DNA of 64,000 nt, from contig NZ_SWKM01000011.1 in assembly GCF_005871205.1 (NCBI RefSeq), positions 372,001 through 436,000 on the forward strand. The letters run 5' to 3'. This document shows, piece after piece, positions 35,680 through 45,155 of the stretch. The notes beneath the pieces are model-generated. The model did no database searches and had not been told where the DNA came from. It saw only the letters and a program-made list of their open reading frames with translations. Origin of the DNA: Marinobacter alexandrii. GTDB lineage: Bacteria; Pseudomonadota; Gammaproteobacteria; Pseudomonadales; Oleiphilaceae. The translations under genes were made by a program, and so were the position numbers. Positions within the stretch are counted from its first letter, which is position 1, and each line of letters begins with the position of its first letter.

Positions 35680-35740
35680 CCGGAGTTCGGACTAACCCCG
35701 GCCACGGTACCCGCAGCCCATTTATTATCAAGAGGTGTTT

Positions 35741-37084
35741 ATGAAGGCGACCCTTCGCCATGCTGTACAAACGTTGCTGTTGGTCGCGGCCGTTGCCCTG
35801 TCGCTATCGGTGCAGGCGGAGCGCAAGCTGCTCGACCAAGTGGTTGCGATTGTTGATGACGACGTCATTCTGCAGACTGAGCTTAATGCTCGCATCAATA
35901 CCATCACCACCCGGCTGCGCGCCCAGGGCACGGGTTTGCCGCCCCGGGATGTCCTGGAAGAGCGCGTGCTGGAACAGCTGATCACCGAATCCATCCAGCT
36001 CCAGCGAGCGGATAAGCTGGGCATGCGGATCAGTGACAACGAACTGAACGAAACCATGGACAACATCGTTGAGCGCAACGGCATGACCATGGCTCAGTTT
36101 GAACAGCAGCTGGCGTCCGAAGGCGTGACCTTCCGCCAGGCCCGGGAACAGATCCGCAACGAGATGCTGACCAGCCGGGTGCAGCAGCGCCAGGTGGGCA
36201 ACCGGGTGCGGGTGACCGAGCGTGAAATCGAGAATTATCTGGAGGCGCTGGAAGCGTCAGGCCAAAACACTGCCGAGTACCAGCTGGCCTACATTTTCAT
36301 CGAAGTGGACGACCCGAGTGACGAAGCCTCCGTGGCCGCGACCCGTGAACGTGCCCAGGATCTGCGCCAGCAGATCGTCGACGGTCGTGATTTCCGGGAA
36401 GTTGCGGTAGCGAAATCAGACGCCAGCAACGCCCTTGAAGGCGGTAATATGGGTTGGCGCACCGAGAGCCAGTTGCCATCGCTGGTGGCACCGGTGGTGC
36501 CGGAGCTGGAAGTGGGCGTGCCCTCCGCGGTGCTTGAGAACAACAGCGGTTTCCACCTGGTTATGGTGATGGACAAGCGCGGTGGTGGTCAGCAGCAGGT
36601 GATCCAGCAGCACAAGGTACGGCACATTCTGATCCGCCCGTCCGAGGCGGTGCCTGATGCCAGTGCCGAAGCCAAGATCCGCGACATCTACAACCGGCTT
36701 GAGCAGGGCGCGCACTTTGCTGACCTGGCCCGCGAGTTTTCTGATGATCCGGTCTCCGGCTCCGACGGTGGTAACCTTGGCTGGGTCAACCGGGGGCAGA
36801 TGGTACCGGCCTTTGAGCAGGCCATGCTGGAGGCGGATCTGGGTGAACTGCGCGGACCATTCCGTTCACAGTTTGGCTGGCACATCCTGCAGGTGCAGGA
36901 ACGACGTCAAAAGGACATCAGCGGCGACGTGAAAAAAGCTGAAGCGCGCCAGGCGATTTACCGTCGAAAATCGGAAACCGAGTTGCAGAACTGGTTGCGT
37001 GAGATTCGGGACGAAGCATTTGTTGAGTTCAAGGGCGAATACGCCCGTGAAGAAACCACCGATGGAGACAGCAGCGAGTCATGA
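35741..37084 (+). CDS. surA: Periplasmic chaperone and prolyl isomerase SurA
   Basis: Protein of 447 aa from the ATG at 35741, with AAGAGG five bases before it; a GTG 6 bases upstream is also in frame. A signal peptide ([15 protein letters not shown]) is followed by the chaperone domain starting [14 protein letters not shown]. Two parvulin domains follow (about residues 180-275 and 290-390). They are recognised from [15 protein letters not shown] in the first, and [10 protein letters not shown] and [17 protein letters not shown] in the second. It carries outer-membrane proteins, including LptD, to the Bam complex. Its end overlaps pdxA by 4 bases. Confidence 0.95.
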   Translation: MKATLRHAVQTLLLVAAVALSLSVQAERKLLDQVVAIVDDDVILQTELNARINTITTRLRAQGTGLPPRDVLEERVLEQLITESIQLQRADKLGMRISDNELNETMDNIVERNGMTMAQFEQQLASEGVTFRQAREQIRNEMLTSRVQQRQVGNRVRVTEREIENYLEALEASGQNTAEYQLAYIFIEVDDPSDEASVAATRERAQDLRQQIVDGRDFREVAVAKSDASNALEGGNMGWRTESQLPSLVAPVVPELEVGVPSAVLENNSGFHLVMVMDKRGGGQQQVIQQHKVRHILIRPSEAVPDASAEAKIRDIYNRLEQGAHFADLAREFSDDPVSGSDGGNLGWVNRGQMVPAFEQAMLEADLGELRGPFRSQFGWHILQVQERRQKDISGDVKKAEARQAIYRRKSETELQNWLREIRDEAFVEFKGEYAREETTDGDSSES

Positions 37085-38091
37085 CCGATCCGGTGATCCT
37101 TGCTCTGACCGCGGGTGAGCCCGCGGGCATCGGCCCGGAGCTGTGCCTGCAACTGGCAACACAGCACCGGGACGAGGGCATTGTGGTGGTTGCCAGCAAA
37201 CTACTGCTGATTGCCCGAGCCAAGAAGTTGGGGCTGGATGTCACTCTGCACGACTGGCAGCCGGGCCAGCGTCCTGTCACTGCGGCCGGTGAACTCTCGG
37301 TTCTTGTGATCGATGGATGCGCCAGTACCGAAGCCGGCGTGCTCGATCCGGCCAACAGCGGCTATGTGCTGGAGACGCTGCGTACGGCCGCCAACGGCTG
37401 CCTGCGTGGCGACTTCGATGGCATGGTTACGGCCCCGGTGCACAAGGCGGTGATCAACGAGGCCGGCATCGCATTTAGTGGCCACACCGAATTCCTGCAG
37501 GAATTGTGCGGTGTCGAGCGTGTGGTCATGATGCTGGCAACAGAAGGCCTGCGGGTCGCGCTGGTGACCACCCACTTACCGCTGAAAGACGTGTCCGCGG
37601 CCATTACGCCGGAGCGGCTGTCGCAGGTAACCCGCATTCTCAATGCCGACCTGAAGGCGTTTTTCGGGCTTGAGCAGCCGCGTATTCTGGTCGCTGGCCT
37701 GAATCCCCACGCTGGGGAGGGCGGCCACCTTGGCCGCGAGGAAATCGAGACCATTGAGCCGACGCTTGAACAGCTCAGGGCCGAAGGCATACAGCTGACC
37801 GGCCCCTTGCCCGCCGATACCCTGTTTACCCCCCACTGGCTGGACAATGCCGATGCGGTCCTGGCGATGTATCACGACCAGGGCCTGCCAGTGTTGAAAT
37901 TCCAGGGCTTCGGCCGGGCTGTCAACATCACCTTGGGCCTGCCCATTGTCCGGACCTCCGTCGATCACGGCACTGCCCTGGATCTGGCCGGAACCGGTAC
38001 CGCCGATGCGGGCAGCCTGCAGACGGCAATCCGCGTGGGTGCACAAATGGCCCGTTGTCGAAATGTCGTTAACCAAGAGAACCGTCCGTGA
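37081..38091 (+). CDS. pdxA: 4-hydroxythreonine-4-phosphate dehydrogenase
   Basis: Protein of 336 aa that oxidises 4-phosphohydroxythreonine in pyridoxal-phosphate synthesis. The N-terminal GEPAGIGPE (residues 12-20), the SGHTEFLQ metal/substrate site near 135 and the [12 protein letters not shown] segment with a metal-binding His near 264 are typical of the family. The operon surA-pdxA-rsmA-apaH is a classic gammaproteobacterial set. Start overlaps surA and stop overlaps rsmA. Confidence 0.95.
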   Translation: MTDPVILALTAGEPAGIGPELCLQLATQHRDEGIVVVASKLLLIARAKKLGLDVTLHDWQPGQRPVTAAGELSVLVIDGCASTEAGVLDPANSGYVLETLRTAANGCLRGDFDGMVTAPVHKAVINEAGIAFSGHTEFLQELCGVERVVMMLATEGLRVALVTTHLPLKDVSAAITPERLSQVTRILNADLKAFFGLEQPRILVAGLNPHAGEGGHLGREEIETIEPTLEQLRAEGIQLTGPLPADTLFTPHWLDNADAVLAMYHDQGLPVLKFQGFGRAVNITLGLPIVRTSVDHGTALDLAGTGTADAGSLQTAIRVGAQMARCRNVVNQENRP

Positions 38092-38921
38092 GTAATAAAG
38101 CCGGCCACCAGGCCCGAAAGCGATTTGGTCAGAACTTTCTCCACGACCCCGGCGTGATCGAACGCATCGTGCGTGCGATTCACCCGAAGCCCGAGGACAC
38201 GCTGGTGGAAATTGGCCCGGGTCTGGGCGCGATCACGGAGGAAATCCTGGCGGTGAACCCCAGGTTGCAGGTGGTCGAACTCGACCGTGACCTGATCCCC
38301 GTGTTGCGAACCAAGTTCTTCAACTACCCGGAGTTCCGTATCCACGAGGCAGATGCCCTCAGCTTCGACTTCAGTCAGCTCGCCGACGATGGCCGAGGCC
38401 TGCGGATCATCGGTAACCTGCCGTACAATATTTCCACGCCCCTGATCTTTCATCTGCTGGGGCAGGCGGGTGTGGTCAAGGACATGCACTTCATGCTGCA
38501 AAAGGAAGTGGTGCAGCGTCTGGCCGCGGTGCCCGGTGACAACAACTATGGTCGTCTTGGTATCATGGCCCAGTACTTCTGCAAGGTGCAGCCGCTGTTT
38601 GAAGTCGGCCCCGGTGCCTTCCGGCCGGCGCCGAAAGTGGATTCGGCCATTGTTCGTCTGGTGCCCCATGAGACGTTACCGCACCCGGCCAAAGACCTGG
38701 GCACACTGCAGGCTGTGGTCCGGACCGCGTTTAATGCTCGGCGCAAAACCCTGCGCAAGGCGCTTGGCAGCCTGATCACCGTCGACCAGCTGCAAAGTCT
38801 TGGTATTAACGATGGCCTGCGCCCGGAAAACCTCAGTCTTGCCGACTACGTTCTGATTGCCGATCTACTGGTTGATCAGAAGGCGTCGGATGCCGGCTCC
38901 GAAGAGGTAAGTAATGACTGA
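38088..38921 (+). CDS. rsmA: 16S rRNA dimethyladenosine transferase
   Basis: Protein of 277 aa with a GTG start overlapping the pdxA stop. The RsmA signatures are FGQNFLHD (residues 13-20), the SAM-binding EIGPGLG (41-47) and the catalytic NLPYNIS (110-116). It methylates two adenines in helix 45 of 16S rRNA. The gene ends within the start of apaH; apaG, which usually stands between them, is absent. Confidence 0.95.
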   Translation: MSNKAGHQARKRFGQNFLHDPGVIERIVRAIHPKPEDTLVEIGPGLGAITEEILAVNPRLQVVELDRDLIPVLRTKFFNYPEFRIHEADALSFDFSQLADDGRGLRIIGNLPYNISTPLIFHLLGQAGVVKDMHFMLQKEVVQRLAAVPGDNNYGRLGIMAQYFCKVQPLFEVGPGAFRPAPKVDSAIVRLVPHETLPHPAKDLGTLQAVVRTAFNARRKTLRKALGSLITVDQLQSLGINDGLRPENLSLADYVLIADLLVDQKASDAGSEEVSND

Positions 38922-39714
38922 CTACGCCATTGGCGATATTCAGGGCTGTTACGACCGCATGCGGGATGTCTTGGCACAAGTTGAGTTCTCGCCATCGCGG
39001 GACCGCTTGTGGGTTGCCGGCGACCTGATCAATCGTGGGCCGTCGTCACTGGAAACCCTCAGATACCTGGAGCGTCTGGGCAGCTCCGCGGTAGTGGTGC
39101 TGGGTAATCACGACCTGCACCTGCTGGCGGTGGCGCTGGGCGGTCACCCGCCGAAGCGCAAGGATACCCTGGCGGATATCCTCGATGCTCCCGATCATGA
39201 CCGGCTCGTGGCCTGGCTGCGCCAGCAGAACCTGAGTGTTCATGACCCGGACCGCAATCTGATCATGGTTCATGCCGGTGTGCCCCACATCTGGAGTGTT
39301 GACCAGACCATGGCGTATGCCCGGGAAGTGGAGTCGGTGATTCGGAGCGACGATGCCGGGTACTATTTCACCCACATGTACGGCAATAAGCCGGCGTGCT
39401 GGCATGAGGATCTGGAGGGTATCGACCGCTGGCGGGCAATCACCAATTACTTTACCCGCATGCGCTTTATCAGCGCGGACGGGACGCTGGAGTTGGCGAC
39501 CAAGGAATCGGCCGAGCACGCACCCAAGGGGTATGCCCCCTGGTTCACCTATGCCCGGGCAGATAACGTACGCGTGGTGTTTGGTCATTGGGCAGCGCTG
39601 GAAGGCCAAACGGGCAGCGATCAGTTCATTGGTCTGGATACCGGTTGTGTCTGGGGGGGTGTGCTCACCATGATGAACCTGGACACGGGAGAAAAGATCC
39701 ACTGTGAGTGCTGA
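38914..39714 (+). CDS. apaH: Symmetrical bis(5'-nucleosyl)-tetraphosphatase
   Basis: Protein of 266 aa of the calcineurin-like phosphoesterase fold that splits Ap4A to two ADP. Metal motifs are GDIQGCYD (residues 7-14), GDLINRGP near 37, GNHDLHLL near 64 and the His in the C-terminal [10 protein letters not shown]. It overlaps rsmA by 8 bases. Linked to dinucleotide alarmones and RNA cap removal in enterobacteria. Confidence 0.94.
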   Translation: MTDYAIGDIQGCYDRMRDVLAQVEFSPSRDRLWVAGDLINRGPSSLETLRYLERLGSSAVVVLGNHDLHLLAVALGGHPPKRKDTLADILDAPDHDRLVAWLRQQNLSVHDPDRNLIMVHAGVPHIWSVDQTMAYAREVESVIRSDDAGYYFTHMYGNKPACWHEDLEGIDRWRAITNYFTRMRFISADGTLELATKESAEHAPKGYAPWFTYARADNVRVVFGHWAALEGQTGSDQFIGLDTGCVWGGVLTMMNLDTGEKIHCEC

Positions 39715-39739
39715 GCACGTAGAATCGGGGCCCGGTATC

Positions 39740-40129
39740 ATGCGGCTTCCGCTCGCTGTGGGTGCTGCGGCCGCCTTACTGGCTGTCATGGCCGGAGCCT
39801 TTGGCAGTCATGGTCTCAGAGGTACGCTGGATGCGCGCAGCCTTGAGGTATTCCAGACTGCCGTCACCTATCAGATGTATCATGCCCTTGCCTTGGTGCT
39901 AGTGGCGGTGCTGGCATTAACCTCGCTCAGTCGACGGCTGCTGGCGGGCGCCGCCGTACTGTTCGGCGCGGGTATTGTGTTGTTCAGTGGCAGTCTGTAC
40001 TTGTTGGTTTTGACCGATATGCGTTGGATTGGACCACTTACACCCCTGGGTGGGTTGTGTTTTATGATGGCCTGGGCCCTGCTGGTTGCGGCCGCCGTGC
40101 GCCATCCAAGCGCCCCGGACCAAGGTTAG
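39740..40129 (+). CDS. DUF423 inner-membrane protein (YgdD family)
   Basis: Protein of 129 aa from the ATG at 39740; a GTG at 39704 is also open but would add a polar tail not typical of the family. Four hydrophobic segments and the family pattern GAFGSHGLRGTLD (after the first helix), FQTAVTYQMYHALALV, and the last helices with TPLGGLCFMMAWALL are seen. The function of DUF423 proteins is not established. It follows apaH with a short overlap if the upstream start is used. Confidence 0.88.
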   Translation: MRLPLAVGAAAALLAVMAGAFGSHGLRGTLDARSLEVFQTAVTYQMYHALALVLVAVLALTSLSRRLLAGAAVLFGAGIVLFSGSLYLLVLTDMRWIGPLTPLGGLCFMMAWALLVAAAVRHPSAPDQG

Positions 40130-40160
40130 TCCACCGGGAAAACAGAGGTAAGCAAACGCT

Positions 40161-40361
40161 ATGCAAGTTGAAGTGAACGGCGATGCGATGGAGCTCCCGG
40201 TCGGAGCAACCATCGGCGCCCTGATTGATCAGATGGCCCTGGCAGGCAAGCGTCTGGCCGTGGAAGTGAACGAAGACATTGTCCCGCGCAGTCAGCACCA
40301 GAGTTTCGCGCTCAGTGACGGCGACCGGGTGGAAGTTGTGCACGCCATCGGTGGCGGCTGA
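40161..40361 (+). CDS. thiS: Sulfur carrier protein ThiS
   Basis: Protein of 66 aa with a ubiquitin-like fold and the required C-terminal Gly-Gly (HAIGGG). ThiF adenylates the terminus to a thiocarboxylate that supplies sulfur for the thiazole ring of thiamine. It lies 80 bases before thiG. The segment ALIDQMALAGKRLAVEVNEDIVPRS is a typical ThiS core. No TPP riboswitch precedes it. Confidence 0.93.
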   Translation: MQVEVNGDAMELPVGATIGALIDQMALAGKRLAVEVNEDIVPRSQHQSFALSDGDRVEVVHAIGGG

Positions 40362-40441
40362 ACTGCCACGCTTTTGGCTCCGTCCGGCTTCGCGCGGCCG
40401 GGGCTACAAATCCAAGATTCATTGAAAACCGCAGGTAGGTT

Positions 40442-41251
40442 ATGAGCGACACTCCCGAGATACTTCTTCCCGAAGACAAGCCCCTGGAAATTGCGGGCCG
40501 GGTTTACCAGTCGAGACTGCTGGTAGGCACAGGCAAGTACCGTGACCTGATGGAAGCCGGTCATGCCATTGAATCCAGTGGCGCTGAAATTGTAACCGTG
40601 GCTGTGCGCCGCACTAATCTGGGTCAGAACCCGGATGAACCCAATCTACTGGATGTAATTTCCCCGGACAGCTACACCATCCTGCCTAATACCGCCGGCT
40701 GCTACACCGCCAAAGATGCGGTCCGCACCTGTAAGCTGGCCCGGGAACTCCTCGATGGCCACGACTTGGTGAAGCTGGAAGTTCTGGGTGAAGAGAAGAC
40801 CCTGTACCCGAACATGACCGAAACCCTGGTGGCGGCGGAAGAGCTGATCAAAGATGGGTTCAAGGTGATGGTGTACTGCTCCGACGATCCGTTGCTGGCC
40901 AAGCGCCTTGAGGAAATGGGTTGTGTGGCGATCATGCCTCTGGGTGCGCCGATTGGCTCCGGTCTGGGTATCCAGAACCGCTACAACATTCGCCTGATTG
41001 TTGAAAACGCTGAGGTTCCGGTCCTGGTTGATGCCGGTGTCGGCACCGCTTCTGATGCTACCATTGCCATGGAGCTGGGTTGTGATGGCGTGCTGATGAA
41101 CACTGCCATCGCCCAGGCCAAGGATCCCATTCGTATGGCCAACGCCATGCGCCTGGCCATTGAATCCGGCCGCGAGGCCTACCTGGCCGGCCGTATGCCT
41201 AAGAAGCTCTACGCCAGTGCTTCATCGCCCATTGATGGCACCTTCTTCTGA
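40442..41251 (+). CDS. thiG: Thiazole synthase
   Basis: Protein of 269 aa that forms the thiamine thiazole from deoxyxylulose phosphate, dehydroglycine and ThiS thiocarboxylate. The TIM-barrel markers GTGKY (residues 29-33), the IVTVAVRR strand, VKLEVLGE with the Schiff-base Lys, and the C-terminal [28 protein letters not shown] are present. It follows thiS; other thi genes are elsewhere in the genome. Confidence 0.95.
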   Translation: MSDTPEILLPEDKPLEIAGRVYQSRLLVGTGKYRDLMEAGHAIESSGAEIVTVAVRRTNLGQNPDEPNLLDVISPDSYTILPNTAGCYTAKDAVRTCKLARELLDGHDLVKLEVLGEEKTLYPNMTETLVAAEELIKDGFKVMVYCSDDPLLAKRLEEMGCVAIMPLGAPIGSGLGIQNRYNIRLIVENAEVPVLVDAGVGTASDATIAMELGCDGVLMNTAIAQAKDPIRMANAMRLAIESGREAYLAGRMPKKLYASASSPIDGTFF

Positions 41252-41342
41252 TACCGGGCTTTCGCCCAACGACAAATAAACGAGGGCCGGCGCATAGCGA
41301 CCGGCCCCGAAAAACGACAAATCAGAGCGCTGTAGTCCTGCC

Positions 41343-41930
41343 ATGACCGATCCAAAACCGAGTCGCCGAGAGGCCATTCTCCAAGCCCTGGTGGAATTGC
41401 TTGAATCCGATCCCGGAGCCCGTATCACTACCGCCGGTCTCGCCAAATCCGTGGGCGTTACTGAGGCGGCGCTGTACCGGCATTTTCCCAGCAAGCGTAA
41501 GATGTTTGAGGCCCTGATAGAGTTTGCTGAAGAGGCGGTGTTCTCCCGCTGTCAGGTGATTCTGCAGGAACAGGAGGATGTTCGTGTTCGCCTGCAGCAG
41601 CTGGCGCATCTGGTGCTGGTGTTTGCCGAGCGCAACTCCGGCCTTTGCTGCGTGCTCACAGGGGATGCCCTGATGGGTGAAAACGATGCCTTGCGCCGGC
41701 GTGCGTCGCAGTTCTTCGAACGTCTGGAGACTCAGGTGCGCCAGGCTTTGAAAGAGGGTGAGATTCGTCAGGGTTTGCGGCCGCGTACCAGTGCGGCCCG
41801 AGGGGCGGATTTTGTGCTGGTGTTCCTGGAGGGGCGGATTCAGCGGTTTGTGCGTTCGTCCTTTACTCGGTTGCCGTCGGCTGACTTTGATGAGAGTTGG
41901 GGGTTGGTTGCTGAGGGCGTTTGGAGCTGA
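41343..41930 (+). CDS. slmA: Nucleoid occlusion factor SlmA (TetR-like)
   Basis: Protein of 195 aa. The N-terminal helix-turn-helix (ARITTAGLAKSVGVTEAALYRHF, residues 26-48) and the SlmA-type C-terminus (LCCVLTGDALMGENDALRRRASQFFERLE; FVLVFLEGRIQRFVRS) mark it as SlmA, which blocks FtsZ ring formation over the chromosome. A hairpin-forming inverted repeat (GGGCCGG/CCGGCCC at 41284 and 41301) lies before it. Its 3' side ends at a large palindrome. Confidence 0.9.
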   Translation: MTDPKPSRREAILQALVELLESDPGARITTAGLAKSVGVTEAALYRHFPSKRKMFEALIEFAEEAVFSRCQVILQEQEDVRVRLQQLAHLVLVFAERNSGLCCVLTGDALMGENDALRRRASQFFERLETQVRQALKEGEIRQGLRPRTSAARGADFVLVFLEGRIQRFVRSSFTRLPSADFDESWGLVAEGVWS

Positions 41931-41960
41931 AGTAAAGGCTCAGGCTTTTAGTCCGAGCAA

Positions 41961-42070
41961 GTGATTGGCGAACAAAGCCGGCACAGAACCGCTACGAGCA
42001 CATCCATGTGCGCTTGTTTTCGGCCATCCTTGGCCTTCAACATTCTGTGCCGGCTTTGCCCGCCAATCAC
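41961..42070. repeat. Cloverleaf-like palindrome between convergent slmA and phosphatase genes
   Basis: A 28-base arm (41961-41988) and its inverted copy (42043-42070) match at 26 of 28 positions. The 54-base interval between them holds two further hairpins: GCACAT/ATGTGC (41998-42011) and GGCCA/TGGCC (42022-42035). The whole can fold as a stem with two inner arms. It lies where the transcripts of two converging genes end, so it may act as bidirectional terminator or mRNA stabiliser, or be a dispersed palindromic repeat or small nonautonomous element. Confidence 0.85.
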
Positions 42071-42077
42071 CCCAGAA

Positions 42078-42905
42078 TCAGTCGTAGGCCGAGGCGATTC
42101 GTAGAATCTTTCGAACCGGTTCCCACACTTCTGGTGCTGAGATCAGAATATCCCTGCCATAGAGATCAGCCGGGTAGCCATCCGGTACCTCACCGAAATG
42201 ACCCGCCGTCGCGCCGGCTTCCAGTGCGATCAGTCGTGCGGCTGCAAAGTCCCAGGGGCTGACGTTCTCGTAGTAGATGTCCAATCGGCCGCAGGCCACC
42301 CAGCAGATATCCAGTGCGGCGGAGCCAATGCGCCGTAGATCGCGGCATTGGTGAATCATCGCATCCAGTCTGCGAACCAGGGGTTCCAGGTTGTCCTTGG
42401 TGTAGGGGAAACCGGTGGCGAACAGCGAGTCCCGCGGCACGGTGGCGCCACTGTGTTTAATCGTCTCGCCGTTCAGTGTTGCACCTGCGCCGCGGGTGGC
42501 CCGGAAGGTTTCGCCGAGAAACGGCGCGTGCACCACTCCTGCCTGAACCCGTCCCTTTTCTGCATAGGCAATCGACACCGCCACCTGTGGGTGGCCATAG
42601 GCATAGTTCACCGTGCCATCGATGGGATCAACGATCCACAGCGGCGTATCCAGCTCTTCGGCTTGGGACAGGTCCGGCATGGTTTCTTCGGAGAGAATGC
42701 GGTGATTCGGGAAGCGTTCGCGGATGGCGCCGGTAATAAATTCGTCGGCCATCACATCGGCATGGGTGACCAATTCGGTCTGCTGTTTCAGATCCGTGCG
42801 CAGGGTGTTTTCATCCCGCTCGTGGCGGATCAGCTCACCGGCCTGAAGGGCCAGTTGCTCGGCGAAGTCGGTGATGTCTTGAAGAGAAGATACAAAATCG
42901 GACAC
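42078..42905 (-). CDS. Inositol monophosphatase family protein
   Basis: Protein of 275 aa with the metal-dependent phosphatase motifs LSEET (residues 71-75), DPIDGTVNY (93-101) and a third Asp in the SPWDFAAARLIA segment near residue 220. Members hydrolyse inositol phosphates, fructose bisphosphate or PAP. The substrate cannot be told from sequence, and suhB or cysQ cannot be assigned with confidence. It ends directly next to the cloverleaf-like palindrome. Confidence 0.85.
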   Translation of the reverse strand: MSDFVSSLQDITDFAEQLALQAGELIRHERDENTLRTDLKQQTELVTHADVMADEFITGAIRERFPNHRILSEETMPDLSQAEELDTPLWIVDPIDGTVNYAYGHPQVAVSIAYAEKGRVQAGVVHAPFLGETFRATRGAGATLNGETIKHSGATVPRDSLFATGFPYTKDNLEPLVRRLDAMIHQCRDLRRIGSAALDICWVACGRLDIYYENVSPWDFAAARLIALEAGATAGHFGEVPDGYPADLYGRDILISAPEVWEPVRKILRIASAYD

Positions 42906-42961
42906 GGCGCCCCCATGGTTTACGCAAGTGCGAATGAGGGCGCCAGTCTATCACGTCAAGG

Positions 42962-44257
42962 TCAGAGGCTGGTCAGCCAGGCCTCCATCTTGTCCATGGC
43001 TTTGACCAGTCGCGGGCAGGCTTGCTGGACGAAATCGTCAGCCAAGTCTATTGAAGCATAGTCACCGCCGGCCAGGTTCAGCGCTTCGGTACCATCGAAG
43101 TCAACAAAGGCCAGACGGGCGGCGAGGTGGTCCGGTACGAAGCCAAAATCACTGGCCGGCAGAATGGCCACGCCGGTATTTTCCAGCAGGGCCTGACAGA
43201 AGGCCTGGCTGGTTTTGATGTCTTTTCTGGCCAGCTGCTCGCGGAAGCCGGAGAAGTCCGGGAACAGGTAGAAGGCACCTTCTGGCTTCTGGACCACCGC
43301 ACCCATATCGCTGAGGCGACGGTGCACGTACTCACCGATCACCTTCAGTACCCGGCGTGATTGCACCAGGTATTCGTCGATATCGTCGCCGCCATTGAAC
43401 GCCGAGATGGCGGCGTACTGGATCGGCGCGCTGGTGGAGGTGAAGGTTTCACTGGCAATGATCGCCATGGCATCCAGCAGCGGGCGGAGTTCCTTCGGGA
43501 AGATGAAGGTGCCCAAGCGCCAGCCACCGGCACCGGCCCACTTGCTCAGACCGGTGCTGATGATGGTGCCTTCCGGGTAGTAGCGGGCGATGGACTTGTG
43601 CTTGCCCTCGAAGTGCACTTCCCCGTAGATCTCGTCCGACAGCAGAATCAGTTTGTACTTGCGGGCAACGTTGGCGATGGCCAGCAGCTGGTCGTCGGTG
43701 TAGGTGCAGCCGGTGGGGTTGGACGGGTAGTTCAGGATGAGAATCCGCGGGCGTGAGGGGTCGTCGCGGCAGATAATGTCCAACTCTTCGGCAGTCAGTT
43801 GCCAGTTGTTTTCAGCGTGGGTCGGCAGCCAGTGAACCGAGCGGCCGATGATCCGTGCCTGCGGTGCATACGACACCCAGCTCGGGCGTGGTATCAGCAG
43901 GTCGCCGTAATAGGCCAGTTGCAGGATAAATAGCAGTTCCTTGGAACCCGGGCCGATCAACACGTCTTCCCAGGAGCAGCGCATGCGTTCACTGCGATTG
44001 ATGTAGCCAGCGATGCTTTCGCGCAGGCTTTGCAGACCCTTGACCGGTAAGTAGTCCTTTTCATGGGCGTGCTCTTTCAGCGCGTCCACCACCCGCTCTG
44101 GCACCGGGAAGGGTGACTGGCCCAGCCCCAGTTTGATGATGTCTTTGCCATCGGCCTTTAGCTGGTTGCTCAGTTCGTTGATGCGGAGAGTGGCGGAGGG
44201 CTGAATGCCCCGAACGTTCAGGTTGATTGCATAGCGGTGTTCGGTTTGTATGTCCAT
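42962..44257 (-). CDS. PLP-dependent class I/II aminotransferase
   Basis: Protein of 431 aa, fold type I. Key residues: Asn180 in NYPSNPTG, Asp208 and Tyr211 in SDEIYG, PLP-binding Lys239 in STGLSKWAGAGGWR, and Arg247. The N-terminus begins with RGIQPSATLRINE. The amino donor and product are unknown. It lies downstream of the SBP gene on the same strand, with about 100 bases between, so co-transcription with it is possible. Not obviously part of a pathway cluster. Confidence 0.88.
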   Translation of the reverse strand: MDIQTEHRYAINLNVRGIQPSATLRINELSNQLKADGKDIIKLGLGQSPFPVPERVVDALKEHAHEKDYLPVKGLQSLRESIAGYINRSERMRCSWEDVLIGPGSKELLFILQLAYYGDLLIPRPSWVSYAPQARIIGRSVHWLPTHAENNWQLTAEELDIICRDDPSRPRILILNYPSNPTGCTYTDDQLLAIANVARKYKLILLSDEIYGEVHFEGKHKSIARYYPEGTIISTGLSKWAGAGGWRLGTFIFPKELRPLLDAMAIIASETFTSTSAPIQYAAISAFNGGDDIDEYLVQSRRVLKVIGEYVHRRLSDMGAVVQKPEGAFYLFPDFSGFREQLARKDIKTSQAFCQALLENTGVAILPASDFGFVPDHLAARLAFVDFDGTEALNLAGGDYASIDLADDFVQQACPRLVKAMDKMEAWLTSL

Positions 44258-44360
44258 TATCCCGGTCTGTGGTTTATGAATGGCTTTTTCAGTATAGAAA
44301 ACCCAAACATATCTGTGACCGGGGTAAGGATAGGTGATTGCCGAACTTCAGGGTTGGACA

Positions 44361-45104
44361 TTAGTCGGTGGCAGCCAGGCCCAGGCCTTTCAGCACCTGA
44401 TTGAATTCGTTGCGCAAGGCGCGGGCATCGGGGCGTTTCCGGGAGAAGGCGGCGCGAAAGAAACGTTCGTCACCGACAACCCCGGGTAGGGCGGCTACCC
44501 GCGACAGCTCCGGATAATGTCCCTTGTTTGTCTCAATCAGGTAATCGCACGCCGTCTGCTCACAGATGAACACGTCGACGCGGCCCATCGCAACCATGCG
44601 CAGACCGGCCAGATCCGGGTTCTCTTGGTTCATGGTCACCACCTGCGACTCGCCCTGCATGAGCCAGGCCATGAACTCCGGAGCATAACTGTAGCCCGCA
44701 GTCACCCCCACACTCAGATCTGCCAGGTCGTTGTAGCTGGTCCAGGAAAGTCCGGCGTTTTTGCGGGCGTATAGCACGTCCCGTGCTTCACTGATGGGGG
44801 CGGTGAACAGGTAATGACGTTCACGCTCCGGTGAGCTGGTCAGGGAGAACAGTAGGTCGGCGTTGCCGCGGCGAACCATCATTTCCGCTCGTGCCCAGGG
44901 CAGCACCTGGAACTTCGGTTCATAGCCCATTGCCTGGAGCACGGTGCGAACGGTTTCGACGTCGTCACCCTGTAGCACACCGTCCTTAACGTACTCGAAG
45001 GGTGGATACTCGGTGGTAGCCACCTTGAGCATCGGAGCCTCCTGCGACAGCACCGGTAAGGCTGCTGACATGAGGAGGATACTGATAATGCACCGAATCA
45101 GCAT
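44361..45104 (-). CDS. Periplasmic solute-binding protein (SBP_bac_3 type)
   Basis: Protein of 247 aa with a signal peptide (IISILLMSAALPVLSQ), followed by VATTEYPPFEYVKDG, the hallmark start of family 3 binding proteins. The layout is AEMMVRRGNADLLFSLTSSPERERHYLF and the hinge TAGYSYAPEFMAW. No ABC permease or ATPase gene is near, so it may act alone or serve a distant transporter or sensor. The ligand is probably an amino acid or polyamine, inferred from family only. Confidence 0.83.
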   Translation of the reverse strand: MLIRCIISILLMSAALPVLSQEAPMLKVATTEYPPFEYVKDGVLQGDDVETVRTVLQAMGYEPKFQVLPWARAEMMVRRGNADLLFSLTSSPERERHYLFTAPISEARDVLYARKNAGLSWTSYNDLADLSVGVTAGYSYAPEFMAWLMQGESQVVTMNQENPDLAGLRMVAMGRVDVFICEQTACDYLIETNKGHYPELSRVAALPGVVGDERFFRAAFSRKRPDARALRNEFNQVLKGLGLAATD

Positions 45105-45155
45105 AGTAGGACGACTCCCTGCGTAAATCGGTAAGCCTGCAGAAAGTCTAGCCCA

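Noticed and set aside
40130..40160. TPP riboswitch before thiS
   Set aside because: The gap is only 31 bases and has no CUGAGA-type THI-box core.
41284..41307. GGGCCGG/CCGGCCC hairpin between thiG and slmA as terminator
   Set aside because: The stem is followed by CGAAAA rather than T on the plus strand, so it is not a typical terminator for thiG; it is kept only as a possible structure.
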